Below, one piece after another: positions 8,601-16,763 of a DNA stretch of 64,000 nt. Within the stretch, counting starts at the first letter, position 1; the number at the start of each line of letters is the position of its first letter. The DNA is from Panacibacter ginsenosidivorans. GTDB taxonomy: Bacteria; Bacteroidota; Bacteroidia; Chitinophagales; Chitinophagaceae. Position numbers and translations under genes: made by a program. Under the pieces are notes generated by a model. That model ran no database searches, was not told where the DNA came from, and was given only the letters and a program-made list of their open reading frames with translations. The stretch spans positions 1,801,501 through 1,865,500 of the forward strand of contig NZ_CP042435.1 in assembly GCF_007971225.1 (NCBI RefSeq). Reading direction: 5' to 3'.

Positions 8601-10450
8601 GCTGCTACTGGCGGTGCAACATAAACATAATTATTCTTCTTAAGTGTGTCGCTGCACCCACTACTTTCTACAACTAAAGTCACACTAAAATAACCTGTAT
8701 CAGTGTAATGATAAAGAGGGTTCTGGTTAGTATAAGCATTCCCGTCACCAAAATACCAACTCCAGGTATCCACATTCCCTGTACTTAGGTCTGTAAATTT
8801 TACACTATCCGAAGCGCAGGCATTTAGAGGAGTGGCACTAAAATTTGCAACAGGCTTTGCTGCAAGTACAACTGCAGAAAGTTGTTTATACGTAACTGTG
8901 CAACCACTGACAGTGGTAACCGTAAGTGTAACAGTATATGTTCCGGTATTTGTATATATATGTGTAGGCGTGGGTTGAGTTGAGGTAGTACCATCTCCAA
9001 AATCCCATAAATATGTGCCTATTATTTCCGGGCTTGCAATGAGCGCTTTAAAAGGTACAGTTGCAGGTGCGCATCCTAGAAATGGAAGATTTGCAAAGCC
9101 ATTTATACGCGGCTGATTTATTCTTACATAATTATTTCTTGTAATTGTATCACTACACCCCCCTGCACTTATGGCAATTAATTTTACAGTATAATTTCCA
9201 CTAACAGTATAAGTATGCTGAGGACTATCCAGAGCAGATGTTGTTCCATCACCAAAATCCCATACGTAGGTAGTGGCATTAACAGAAGTATTATTAAACT
9301 GCACAGTTAAAGGTGGCAGACAGGACGTCAAAACTGATGGCGAAGTAAATGATGCAGTTGGTTTGCCTGTCACATTTATTGTTTTCGTGACAACACTGTT
9401 ACAGCCACCAAAATTGGCAGTATAAGTAACAACATAAGAACCTAAAACTGTGTAAGTATGTGTAACGGATAGACCGCTTGCAGTTTGACCATCTCCAAAA
9501 TCCCATGTGGCAGAGATTGCTACGGGTGAAGAAGAGTCACTCATTAATGCAGGCTCATTTACACACACACCTTGTGGCAGTGAAAATCCTGCCGAAACAT
9601 TGCCTATTGATATAGGATGCATAATAGTGTCTGAACATCCTGCACTATTTGTCGCAATAAGGCTTACATTATAAGTACCTGGTGTATTATATGTTTGTGA
9701 TGGGTTAGTTGCAGTTGATTGACCACCATTACCAAAATCCCACGAGTAGGTCAATGCAGATGCGGAAACAGAAGCATTGGTAAAATTAACAAGTGTGGGC
9801 GGCTTGCATATATTCAGATAACTGTAAGAGAAGTCTGCATGCACAGAATCGGCAGGCTTAATAAATGCAGGCTTAATAATTGACTGCTGACAACCAAAAC
9901 TGTTGACAATAAAAAGACTTACATTAAAACTTCCACTGGAATTATATGTATGAGCCGGGTTTTGATCTATTGAAGATGTGCCATCACCAAAATCCCATAC
10001 CCAGTTTTGTAAAGTACCACTGCCTGCTGTACTCAAATCAGTAAAATTTACATTTAACGGGATACATCCGGTAACCGGAGAAGCATTGAAATTAATGGTA
10101 GGTTTTGCGTAAACAGTTATATAATTTGTTTTTACAATGGAATCTTCACCACTGGCATTTTTTACCCTTAGTTTTATAGTATAAGTACCCGGCGTTATAT
10201 AAATAGCACTGGCACTATCTTTTGTTGATATGGCTCCGTTTCCCAGGTTCCATAACCACTCTGTGGGGTTTCCCGTAGATGCATCTTTAAAGTTTACCAA
10301 AAGAGGTGTACAACCAGAAGTAACTGAAGCAGTAAAATCAGCTTTGGGTTGCGCAAAAGCAGAAGCGTATAAAAATACCGTTGTCAGCAGTAACACCGCT
10401 GGCTTTATATTAAAATAATTCCCCACCTGTTTTATCCTGGTTAACATCAT
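5603..10450 (-). CDS. giant secreted adhesin-like protein: 15 PKD domains, two Ig-like repeats, T9SS type B CTD
   Basis: 1615 residues. After a signal peptide (cleavage near AFAQ, about residue 33) come 15 PKD domains, each with a core like WDFGDGTTS (variants WNLGNG, WDYGDG, WAFGDG). Two repeats of about 80 residues follow, with motifs such as YLWQPPTGLSSTTIENP and YTVIGSDNIGC. The C-terminus (VYIPNTFSPNGDGNNEYFLP, FNRWG, WDGT, ADVYVYVID) is a type B T9SS sorting domain ('gliding motility-associated C-terminal domain'). It should be exported by the Sec system and T9SS to the cell surface as an adhesin or gliding-type filament. A PorP/SprF gene follows directly downstream and a 7-PKD paralogue lies upstream. 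Ligand unknown. Confidence 0.92.
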   Translation of the reverse strand: MMLTRIKQVGNYFNIKPAVLLLTTVFLYASAFAQPKADFTASVTSGCTPLLVNFKDASTGNPTEWLWNLGNGAISTKDSASAIYITPGTYTIKLRVKNASGEDSIVKTNYITVYAKPTINFNASPVTGCIPLNVNFTDLSTAGSGTLQNWVWDFGDGTSSIDQNPAHTYNSSGSFNVSLFIVNSFGCQQSIIKPAFIKPADSVHADFSYSYLNICKPPTLVNFTNASVSASALTYSWDFGNGGQSTATNPSQTYNTPGTYNVSLIATNSAGCSDTIMHPISIGNVSAGFSLPQGVCVNEPALMSDSSSPVAISATWDFGDGQTASGLSVTHTYTVLGSYVVTYTANFGGCNSVVTKTINVTGKPTASFTSPSVLTSCLPPLTVQFNNTSVNATTYVWDFGDGTTSALDSPQHTYTVSGNYTVKLIAISAGGCSDTITRNNYVRINQPRINGFANLPFLGCAPATVPFKALIASPEIIGTYLWDFGDGTTSTQPTPTHIYTNTGTYTVTLTVTTVSGCTVTYKQLSAVVLAAKPVANFSATPLNACASDSVKFTDLSTGNVDTWSWYFGDGNAYTNQNPLYHYTDTGYFSVTLVVESSGCSDTLKKNNYVYVAPPVAAFNIFESCDTPYEKTLQDISVAPKSWNWDFGDGIISNTQNPAHVYTTPGSYNIRLIVTNGACADTIYKVTNVIDENPTFAATPLSGNFCKFDNIQFTAGNLNMTNVNGIRWAFGDGTSNPFNINNDTILHKYDSSATYNVRMIVSYTNGCYDTALLATPITINGPKAAFANGPGTCADSIFVFTDQSSTYGGFALNKWIWDYGDGTIDTLTGSPFQHRYADSGTYNIKLKVFDANGCYDSTYNTSSVIIGKPYADFSILDSLRCTSSSVSFSNQSAGLSLQYNWNFGDGTISNATLPAHFYATEGIYTVSLSVSDIYGCKDSAIKPTSVTISNPVAAFSISDSASRCTLPVQATNMSKNYSSLAWDFGDGGNAVIDNPFHLYTVPGKYNLQLIAKGYGECYDTAYRSVELRGPYGTFQFTANDGCFPLTVTFNANTTSTVSYIWDFGDGSVKKTLANNTIYTYTTPGTFVPRVLLEDSSGCTVALESSDTAHIAGVKPKFYLSSQIGCDSSLVTFTDSSYIVNTDPLAFTLWDFGDGTTSNITKPVHYYNAPGNYLVTQTVKSVAGCVATYTLPVDILINKSPKLKLGLVDSACVNSTVAFDVKDTASLPETLQWLWDIGNGNQSSTQNFNYTYTTPGIYNVSVIATSSITGCADTVGNSLNILGLPLVNAGNDTSVCLNTFAILNPSGASSYRWAASPTLSCTNCTNPLAAPTTSTTYYVTGSDNFGCQASDSVTVIIVAPTQLSLSVNSDTLCQGSSIQLAASGAQKYLWQPPTGLSSTTIENPVASPTVNTVYTVIGSDNIGCFADTQYVSILVAPLPTFDIADTLVKLSAGSTYRIATTSSPDVITWSWNPPAGLNSPNVEQPLAETKFTTTYRGTASNAFGCSAIDNITIEVSCNNSNVYIPNTFSPNGDGNNEYFLPRGKGLFNIKSMKIFNRWGVAVFEKWNFPANSQSNDAAWDGTYLGKPQPADVYVYVIDVICENGTVLSYKGNVTLLR

Positions 10451-10968
10451 AAGGCTAATAACTGATCTTCAAACATTAAAACATTCATTTACTTATCACT
10501 GGCAATTGTTACAAACAAAATTTAAAGCGATTTTTTATTGCCCGGCTTTTTTGGCCTTATGGCGTCTTCGTTGCGTCGCACTCTTGTACATTTGTCCTAT
10601 ATGAAGCAGGATTTTCAGAGGGGTTTTGGGATCAATTAAAATAACTGTCTTTAAACAGTTAGCCTGCTGTTGAAAATATACTATTCGATTTGATTAATTC
10701 ATAAATCTGCTTTTAGCTTCTTATGCCGTCAATAAAACAGCTAAAAAGAAAGTTAATAATCTAACGAGCAGAATGTATAAAATATTTCATGACCAAAAGC
10801 TTTTTGTGTCCGGTTCAGACATTTTTGATGCCTCATATTCTACGGTACAAGAGTGCGACGCAACAAAGACAGGTAGTGCTTTTTAAAGCCGGGTTTCCAA
10901 AAAAAGTATTACTCATAAAAGACAAAATTTGTCCGGTTTTTGGATTGATACTAATTTATTGAAGTAAT
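10451..10968. other. 518-bp gap with an inverted pair of repeat cores
   Basis: No coding frame worth calling. It carries repeat copies 4 and 5, with 255 bp of unrecognised AT-rich sequence between them. The promoter of the 15-PKD gene should lie near 10460-10560, but I found no convincing match. Confidence 0.6.
10570..10864. repeat. inverted pair of type A cores, copies 4 (+) and 5 (-)
   Basis: Copy 4, 10570-10589, is a perfect GTTGCGTCGCACTCTTGTAC, with outer flank CCCGGCTTTTTT to its left. Copy 5, 10845-10864, is a perfect reverse GTACAAGAGTGCGACGCAAC, followed by AAAGCCGGGTTTCC. The 255-bp interior has no gene. This is the longest of the gene-free pairs. Confidence 0.85.
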
Positions 10969-13794
10969 CTATAAAAGCAAAGTAATATCTCCCCTCAGTG
11001 TTATAGTTGCTCCATTATTACACATTACTTCAATATAATAAATATAAACGTCTGACGGAAGTTTCTTACCATAATTTGTACCATCCCATCCTTCGCTTTC
11101 TACATCAGCAGCAAAGTTCAACTTCTGAAAAACAGCCTGCCCCCACCTGCTGAAAATCCGCATAGATTTTACGATGTATAAGCCCTTGCCACGAAGATAG
11201 AAATGATCATTTACCCCATCTCCGTTTGGGGAGAATGTGTTGGGAACGAATATTACCTGATTGTTACAAAGTCCTGTAACTTTTATTTTATCAGTAACGG
11301 CGCAACCAAAGGCGTTATAAGCAGTGCCTGTATATTCTACTATTCTATTTCCTTTTGCCTGAGGTTGCGGACAATTGGTGCAAGTAAGGTCAGTTGGCGG
11401 TGCCCATTGCCATTTTACAACATCAGGCGAATTGGTTGTTTTAATAGTGTAAAAACTTCCTGCTGCTATAACAATGTTTGTATCAATAATATTAAACTGC
11501 GGGTTTGGAATAACCACTACAGTTACATATCCTGTATCTCTGAAACAATTTTTACTGTCGGTTCCGATTATAGTGTAGCTGGTAGTTAAAGACGGAGAGG
11601 CAATTGGGTTTGGAATATTTGCACTGCTTAAACCTGAAGCCGGAAACCAGTTATAAAGTTCTGATCCTGTAGCTATCAATTGTGTAAATTGACCATAACA
11701 AATACTATCGAGTGTTTTTTGAAAAGAAAGATTAATCATTGGTTTAACTTCAACGATAACAGAATCCAATGCAGTACAGCCTTCCTTATTCGTGCCCGTA
11801 ACAAAATAATGCGTTGAGGAAAAGGGTTGAACAAACGGGTTTGTGCATGCAGTACAACTTAATGAAGGATCCGCATACCAATTGTAGCTATCAGCGCCCG
11901 TTGGTTTGAGAGATAAGCCTTTGCCATAACATAAAAAAGTGTCTACACCAGCATCAACAGTTGGCAAGGCTACTATCCTTACGATTCCTCTTGCCGTATC
12001 GGAGCAGCCTTGTTGCGAGCCTACAATAAGCATTGCATTATAAAGCCCTGGTTGGCTATATATATGCTGCTCATAGCTTTGGGACGATGTATCGCCATCG
12101 CCAAAAAACCAATGCCTGCCTAATTGCTGGCCCTGCGACTGATCAAAAAAAGAAACAGATGATAGGAAACAAGAAACAGTATCAATAATATTAATAGCAG
12201 CAACAGGTTTTGGGATTGCCGTTAACCCGTTTAGCTTTACAAGTGTATCACTGCAGCCAATCGCATCTTTTACTTTTAATTTTATTGTATAGATTCCGGT
12301 AACTGCATAATTATGTTTAAAAGGTGCTGACTGAAGCGAATCAAATTTACCATCACCATATTGCCATATCCATGTTGTAATGGGGTTATAGCCGTCATTA
12401 GTTGATAAATCTCTGAAATCTACATTGAAATTGGTGCATACAAAAGTATCAACAGCAAAAGACGCTAAGGGCCCATATACCTGGATGCCTGTATTATTTT
12501 TTATGGTATCAAAACACCCCAAAATGTTTCGCACTATTAATGAAGGATAAAAAATACCTGATCTTTTATAGGCATAGTTGCTTACCGGTAACTTGCTAAA
12601 TGAAGCTATCGTCCCATCACCATAGTCCCATGCAAACCCATCAACAAAAGCAGGATTGTAATTGTCTGCTTTAAATCTTATGGTATCATATTTACAGGCA
12701 TTTGGTTTGGAAATAAAAGAGTAAGTGGGGTGTTCATCAACAACACTGACCATAGCAGTATCTGTGTAATCACACGTATCTGCAATGGCATATAAACTTA
12801 CAATATAAGTTCCTGGATTTTGATAGGTATGTGAAGGTTGCTTACTCGTGCTGCTGGTAGTTCCGTCTCCAAAATCCCAAACATAGCTTTTGGCGCCAAG
12901 AAATCTTGCCTGGAAATTTCTTGTATAAGGAGAATCACAATTAAAGGTGTAACGGATTCTGACAATAGGCGGCTTTATAAAAACATATTTTTTCTTTTCT
13001 ATCGAATCAACACATCCATTGTTATAAGCTTTAAGTTTTACATTCATAAAACCAGTATCATCAAAATAATGTAATGGACCCGTTTTGGTACTGGTATCGC
13101 CATCTCCAAACTCCCAATAAAAGGAAGTGTAACTACCTTTCGTTTTATTATTAAAATTGATAGGTACAGAAGCACATACATTAAAAAGATTGGCAACAAA
13201 ATCCGGTGTAGGTTTAGCCCCTACACTTACTGTATCAACTAATACCAAAGAATCAATGCAGCCTTTTGAATTTTGCACGGTTAGTTTCACACTAAAGATG
13301 CCATCCTTGTTGTAAGTATAAGTAGGGTTCTGCAAGTTAGAAACTGAACTATCTCCAAAATCCCACCACCAGTTTGTTATGGTTCCAGACACAGGATTTG
13401 AATAGTCTGTAAAGGATAAAGGAAAAGGCAGACAACCTTTTCCAGCAGACAAATCAAATTGTGCGATTGGCTTGGCATCTACAACTATATAATTTGTTTT
13501 TGTATTGTTGTCATTACCTGCATTATTTGTAACAGTTAGCGTTACTGTATAAGAGCCGGGAGCACTATAAACAATAGAAGGGTTTTGAATAATTGAAGTT
13601 TGCCCATTACCAAAATCCCAGAACCAGGTAGTAGGATTGCCGGAAGACTTATCTGAAAAAAAAGTCACTAACGATCCACATCCATGCGTTGCATTTACAG
13701 TGAAATCGGCTTTGGGTTGGGCGAATGTTCTTATGCTGGAACAAAAGAAAAAAAACACCCATAACAAGACATTATGGTTTATCGCTTTTTGCAA
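10969..13794 (-). CDS. secreted adhesin-like protein: 7 PKD domains, two Ig-like repeats, T9SS type B CTD
   Basis: 941 residues with a signal peptide (cleavage near TFAQ). Seven PKD domains (FWDFGNGQTS, WWDFGDSSVS, YWEFGDGDTS, YVWDFGDGTTSS, WDYGDGTIAS, WQYGDGKFDS, WFFGDGDTSS) are followed by two Ig-like repeats. The type B T9SS domain reads FVPNTFSPNGDGVNDHFYLR, FSRWG and WDGT. Domain by domain it aligns with PKD 1, 2 and 7-11 of the 15-PKD neighbour, so the two are tandem paralogues differing by two four-domain blocks. Expected to be surface exposed and exported through T9SS, probably using the downstream PorP/SprF protein. Ligand unknown. Confidence 0.92.
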   Translation of the reverse strand: MQKAINHNVLLWVFFFFCSSIRTFAQPKADFTVNATHGCGSLVTFFSDKSSGNPTTWFWDFGNGQTSIIQNPSIVYSAPGSYTVTLTVTNNAGNDNNTKTNYIVVDAKPIAQFDLSAGKGCLPFPLSFTDYSNPVSGTITNWWWDFGDSSVSNLQNPTYTYNKDGIFSVKLTVQNSKGCIDSLVLVDTVSVGAKPTPDFVANLFNVCASVPINFNNKTKGSYTSFYWEFGDGDTSTKTGPLHYFDDTGFMNVKLKAYNNGCVDSIEKKKYVFIKPPIVRIRYTFNCDSPYTRNFQARFLGAKSYVWDFGDGTTSSTSKQPSHTYQNPGTYIVSLYAIADTCDYTDTAMVSVVDEHPTYSFISKPNACKYDTIRFKADNYNPAFVDGFAWDYGDGTIASFSKLPVSNYAYKRSGIFYPSLIVRNILGCFDTIKNNTGIQVYGPLASFAVDTFVCTNFNVDFRDLSTNDGYNPITTWIWQYGDGKFDSLQSAPFKHNYAVTGIYTIKLKVKDAIGCSDTLVKLNGLTAIPKPVAAINIIDTVSCFLSSVSFFDQSQGQQLGRHWFFGDGDTSSQSYEQHIYSQPGLYNAMLIVGSQQGCSDTARGIVRIVALPTVDAGVDTFLCYGKGLSLKPTGADSYNWYADPSLSCTACTNPFVQPFSSTHYFVTGTNKEGCTALDSVIVEVKPMINLSFQKTLDSICYGQFTQLIATGSELYNWFPASGLSSANIPNPIASPSLTTSYTIIGTDSKNCFRDTGYVTVVVIPNPQFNIIDTNIVIAAGSFYTIKTTNSPDVVKWQWAPPTDLTCTNCPQPQAKGNRIVEYTGTAYNAFGCAVTDKIKVTGLCNNQVIFVPNTFSPNGDGVNDHFYLRGKGLYIVKSMRIFSRWGQAVFQKLNFAADVESEGWDGTNYGKKLPSDVYIYYIEVMCNNGATITLRGDITLLL

Positions 13795-13995
13795 TAGCTT
13801 ATTTAATATACAGCTTAGTTAAAAAACCTATCATATACGTTTTCGAATAATTTTAATGAATTCATACTGCAAAGCGACTTCATTACATTCACTCTTTTAT
13901 GTGGCACCTATTTAAACGGCTTGCAATAAATTCAATAAAATAATTCTTTAAGTATTGAATACCTATCGTATTACTTATGCAGGATAATAAAAAAA

Positions 13996-14652
13996 TTACA
14001 ACTGCATTTCCGGTACAACTACAGGCACTTTCAATCTGCCTTTTGTTTTTGCAACAATCTCTTCAACAGAAACACCCGGCGCTCTTTCTATAAGAATGAA
14101 ACCATCTTCTCTTATATCCAACACTGCAAGTTCCGTAACAATTTTCTTCACACATTTTATACCTGTAAGCGGAAGTGTACATTCAGCAAGCAGTTTACTT
14201 TCTCCTTTAGGATTAGTATGCTGCATTGCTACTATAATATTTTTTGCACTTGCTACAAGATCCATAGCACCTCCCATACCTTTTACCATCTTCCCTGGAA
14301 TTTTCCAGTTGGCAATATCTCCTCTATCACTTACTTCCATGGCACCTAAAACAGTCAGATCAATTTTACCTGCACGTATCATTCCAAAACTCTCTGCACT
14401 GTCAAAAAAAACGCCTCCGGGAATAACCGTCACTGTTTCTTTTCCTGCATTTATAAGATCTGCGTCAACTTCTTCTTCTGAGGGATATGGGCCCATACCT
14501 AAAATACCATTCTCGCTTTGCAATATTACCGTCATGCCTTCAGGAATAAAATTAGCCACCAGTGTAGGAATACCTATACCAAGATTTACATACATGCCAT
14601 CTTTAAGTTCCTGTGCAATGCGTTTTGCAATACCATATTTATCGAGCGCCAT
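13996..14652 (-). CDS. scoB: 3-oxoacid CoA-transferase subunit B
   Basis: 218 residues, the normal length for the beta subunit. [20 protein letters not shown], then [14 protein letters not shown] with the catalytic Glu that forms the glutamyl-CoA thioester, then [19 protein letters not shown] and [16 protein letters not shown] are all classic subunit B motifs. Together with subunit A it moves CoA from succinyl-CoA to a 3-oxoacid in ketone-body or branched-chain catabolism. Subunit A normally sits next to B; here the neighbours are the 7-PKD gene and a divergent cupin gene, so the partner must be elsewhere. AtoA is the alternative name if the enzyme prefers acetoacetate. Confidence 0.9.
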   Translation of the reverse strand: MALDKYGIAKRIAQELKDGMYVNLGIGIPTLVANFIPEGMTVILQSENGILGMGPYPSEEEVDADLINAGKETVTVIPGGVFFDSAESFGMIRAGKIDLTVLGAMEVSDRGDIANWKIPGKMVKGMGGAMDLVASAKNIIVAMQHTNPKGESKLLAECTLPLTGIKCVKKIVTELAVLDIREDGFILIERAPGVSVEEIVAKTKGRLKVPVVVPEMQL

Positions 14653-14867
14653 TAAACAAACATTTATATCGTTAGAAACTGAGTAACGTTAAGTTACAAT
14701 TAGGTTGATTCAAATGTAAATGTATGCTGGTAAACAATACTGTTTAATAAGATGTACGATTTTTTTCCAAATGGGTTCAAAACGATTTTAAAAAAGAGTT
14801 ATTAACCTATGAACAGGATTAATTACAAACCATCAAATTTTCTTTACTTTAGATTGCATTAAAAAAG

Positions 14868-14897
14868 TTGCACGCAATTCCATAAAAAATATATTTG
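14868..14897 (+). promoter_or_regulatory. Bacteroidota-type promoter for the cupin gene
   Basis: TTG at 14868-14870, a 19-nt spacer, then TATATTTG at 14890-14897. This matches the Bacteroidota housekeeping consensus (-33 TTG, -7 TAnnTTTG). The start site would be near 14904, giving a leader of about 128 nt that contains repeat copy 6. Confidence 0.5.
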
Positions 14898-14942
14898 ATA
14901 ATTAAATTTTATGAACCTGGCATAGGTACATATAGCATCTTC

Positions 14943-14962
14943 GTTGCGTCGCATTACGTTCA
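14943..14962 (+). repeat. interspersed core repeat, copy 6 (type A, 3' half degenerate)
   Basis: GTTGCGTCGCATTACGTTCA: the first 11 bases are perfect, the rest diverged. The outer flank TTTTATGAACCTGGCAT (14917-14933) matches the TTTTATGAGCCGGGC end of other copies. It pairs with copy 7 at 16653, enclosing three genes. Confidence 0.7.
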
Positions 14963-15031
14963 TCAGAAGTGCTGCTATTAAGCTTTTCTCAAAGCGAAAG
15001 GTTTGATTTATTTATATATAACACATACCTT

Positions 15032-15532
15032 ATGTATAGAGCAATCGATCTTATTAATTATTACAAATTAATTCCTCATCCGGAAGGTGGCTATTATAAA
15101 GAAACTTACCGGGCTGTGGAAAGTATTGCACATAATGCTTTACCCGGAAGATTTAAAGGAGTAAGAAATTTCTCAACAGCAATTTATTTTCTGCTGCAGG
15201 AAAATAATTTTTCTTCGTTCCATCGCATACAAAGTGACGAATGCTGGCATTTTTATGCAGGTGGCCGTATGCTTATCCACTTAATTGATGCACATGGAAA
15301 TCTTGAAACAATTAAACTTGGCCCTGATATTTTGAGTGGAGAAAGGCTCCAATTCGTTGTACCGGCAGGGTGCTGGTTTGCGTCTGAAACGATGCCGGCA
15401 ACTTCATTCAGCCTTGTTGGCTGTACTGTAGCGCCTGGATTTGACTTTGCAGATTTTGAACTGGCAAATGCAGATGAGTTAAGCAACCAATATCCACAGC
15501 ACGAAGTATTGATAAGAAGGCTTACAAGATAA
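15032..15532 (+). CDS. cupin-fold protein (DUF985 family)
   Basis: About 166 residues from the ATG at 15032; a longer frame from 14969 was rejected because its first 21 residues do not fit the family and the frame opens close to the repeat. LINYYKLIPHPEGGYYKETYR is the signature N-terminus of DUF985 proteins (yeast YML079w-like cupins). Later FSSFHRIQSDECWHFYAGG and PAGCWFASE supply the two cupin motifs. The biochemical role of the family is not established; a small-molecule or sugar-nucleotide ligand has been suggested from structure. It overlaps the 3' end of the converging anti-sigma gene by 11 bp. Confidence 0.85.
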   Translation: MYRAIDLINYYKLIPHPEGGYYKETYRAVESIAHNALPGRFKGVRNFSTAIYFLLQENNFSSFHRIQSDECWHFYAGGRMLIHLIDAHGNLETIKLGPDILSGERLQFVVPAGCWFASETMPATSFSLVGCTVAPGFDFADFELANADELSNQYPQHEVLIRRLTR

Positions 15533-15950
15533 AATTATCATCGCTATTATCCTGCTTATTAAAAAACTCGACTTTTAGTTGATTGTTTTCATTTTGTCTT
15601 TCGCGTTCAATTCTTATTACCCATACCGCTACAATACATAAAAGTAAAATAATAATAACGGCAATTATCACCCATGAAAGATCTTTTATTCTTCTCTTCT
15701 CTTTTCGTTTTTTAGGCAGCTCTAACTGCTGATGCAGTTTTTTATTAAGCTGTTCAACATAATCATTTAGCTTAGCTTCTGATGAAAAGTTTTGTAGCCC
15801 TTCCACTGCATCATTTGTAAAAGGATCATCTGCCATATTTTTTTCAACGGCATGCAACTCTTCAGCACTCGCTTCACCTGAAAGATATTTCTTCAGTTGC
15901 TCTTCATTCAAGTCATCATTACTTTGTAATATATTGCTCAGATCTGCCAT
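15522..15950 (-). CDS. probable anti-sigma factor, single-pass membrane protein
   Basis: 142 residues. The N-terminal half (NEEQLKKYLSGEASAEELHA, then DPFTNDAVEGLQ) resembles the cytoplasmic sigma-binding region of small Bacteroidota anti-sigma proteins. A basic stretch KKRKEKRRIK precedes one transmembrane helix (WVIIAVIIILLLCIVAVWVI, about residues 93-112), and a short hydrophilic tail of about 30 residues follows. Its start codon abuts the stop of the sigma gene, so the two are translated together. The role is inferred from this pairing and the topology. The short tail leaves little room for a ligand sensor outside the membrane. Confidence 0.65.
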   Translation of the reverse strand: MADLSNILQSNDDLNEEQLKKYLSGEASAEELHAVEKNMADDPFTNDAVEGLQNFSSEAKLNDYVEQLNKKLHQQLELPKKRKEKRRIKDLSWVIIAVIIILLLCIVAVWVIRIERERQNENNQLKVEFFNKQDNSDDNFIL

Positions 15951-16517
15951 CTATGCTTTCATCTTTTTTTCTACAAGAATTTTTAAATTGCGTTTACCGT
16001 TTTGTATGTAGCTCTTTACCTGCATTAATGTAAAGCCCGTAATTGCAGCAATCTCTGTATAGCTTTTCTTTTCGAGGTAAAATAAAGTTACGCATGTTTT
16101 CTGCTCAGCAGTAAGTTCATTCAGTGAAAGCCCTACATAAGTAAGCAGCTTATCTTTTTCTATCTGCAATGCAGGCTCCGGAATGTCTGCAGCCAATGGC
16201 ATATTATCATTTATTTCTCTTACTGCTCTTCCATTCTTATCCCGCAGTTTCATCAGGCAATGATTCCGTGCCACCATGTACAACCAGCTTTTAAAATAAT
16301 CAACCTTATAACGCTGCAGTTCAGTTATCGCCTTTAAAAATATTTGTTGTACTGCATCTTTTGATTCTTCTTCATTCTTTAAATACTTCATGCACACACC
16401 CAGCAACAACATGGTATAGCGTTGTAACAATATACCCAACCACTGACTATCATGGCCCGCATAATAATTGTCAAGCAATTGTTGGTCGGTGATATTTGCG
16501 TAAACGTCTTTCTTCAC
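15951..16517 (-). CDS. ECF sigma factor (sigma-70 family, regions 2 and 4)
   Basis: 188 residues. Region 2: YTMLLLGVCMKYLKNEEESK, DAVQQIFLKAI and the -10-recognition helix SWLYMVARNHCLMKLRD. Region 4: LNELTAEQKTCVTLFYLEKK followed by SYTEIAAITGFTLMQVKSYI, a helix-turn-helix for the -35 element. There is no region 1 or 3, so it is an extracytoplasmic-function type. The gene is immediately followed by the membrane-bound anti-sigma candidate, the standard arrangement for release on an envelope signal. Its regulon cannot be seen from here. Confidence 0.9.
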   Translation of the reverse strand: MKKDVYANITDQQLLDNYYAGHDSQWLGILLQRYTMLLLGVCMKYLKNEEESKDAVQQIFLKAITELQRYKVDYFKSWLYMVARNHCLMKLRDKNGRAVREINDNMPLAADIPEPALQIEKDKLLTYVGLSLNELTAEQKTCVTLFYLEKKSYTEIAAITGFTLMQVKSYIQNGKRNLKILVEKKMKA

Positions 16518-16582
16518 GCTGTTAAAATAATTATTTTATACTACCAGATGCAGTTATTTGTATTTTCCATAACACTAATCTT

Positions 16583-16672
16583 TGAAACACGAATTTTATT
16601 GCACGAATTACAAGAATTCATTTTGTTTCAATTGCTGAATAATGAACAGAAAGTACAAGAGTGCGACGCAAC
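16583..16672 (-). repeat. interspersed repeat copy 7 (type A) with its inner ACGAATT module
   Basis: Core GTACAAGAGTGCGACGCAAC at 16653-16672, perfect. The inner flank 16583-16647 (GAAACACGAATTTT, CACGAATT, AGAATT, then ATTGCTGAATAATGAAC) is homologous to the flanks of copies 19 and 22. The outer flank AAAAGCATCATTC, then TCATAAAA, runs into the glgP terminator. Confidence 0.85.
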
Positions 16673-16702
16673 AAAAGCATCATTCATATTCTTCAGTTCA
16701 GT

Positions 16703-16736
16703 TCATAAAAAATCCCGCTAATTATTTAACGGGATT
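16703..16736 (-). terminator. intrinsic terminator of the glucan phosphorylase gene
   Basis: Stem AATCCCG (16711-16717) and CGGGATT (16730-16736), loop of 12. On the minus strand it is followed by TTTTTTATGAAC, so the T-tract is supplied by the outer end of repeat copy 7. It lies 28 nt past the stop of the gene. Confidence 0.75.
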
Positions 16737-16763
16737 CATTATTACTTTATTTACGTTGTTATT

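Larger units (their letters stand above)
14653..15031. other. 379-bp divergent intergenic region
   Basis: Between the CoA-transferase (-) and cupin (+) genes. It holds a good plus-strand promoter (14868-14897) and repeat copy 6 (14943-14962), which would fall in the 5' leader of the cupin transcript. A TACATTTG element on the minus strand (near 14716-14723) may be the -7 box of the CoA-transferase gene, but its upstream TTG spacing of 16 is short. Confidence 0.5.

Noticed and set aside
13795-13995. A further degenerate repeat core near 13876-13900
   Set aside because: Only short stretches (GCGAC, CACTC) resemble the core, and no outer flank is present.
14096-14686. 196-residue plus-strand open frame
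   Set aside because: Antisense to the CoA-transferase gene, which has clear family motifs; the antisense product is low-complexity Ser/Pro/Ile-rich.
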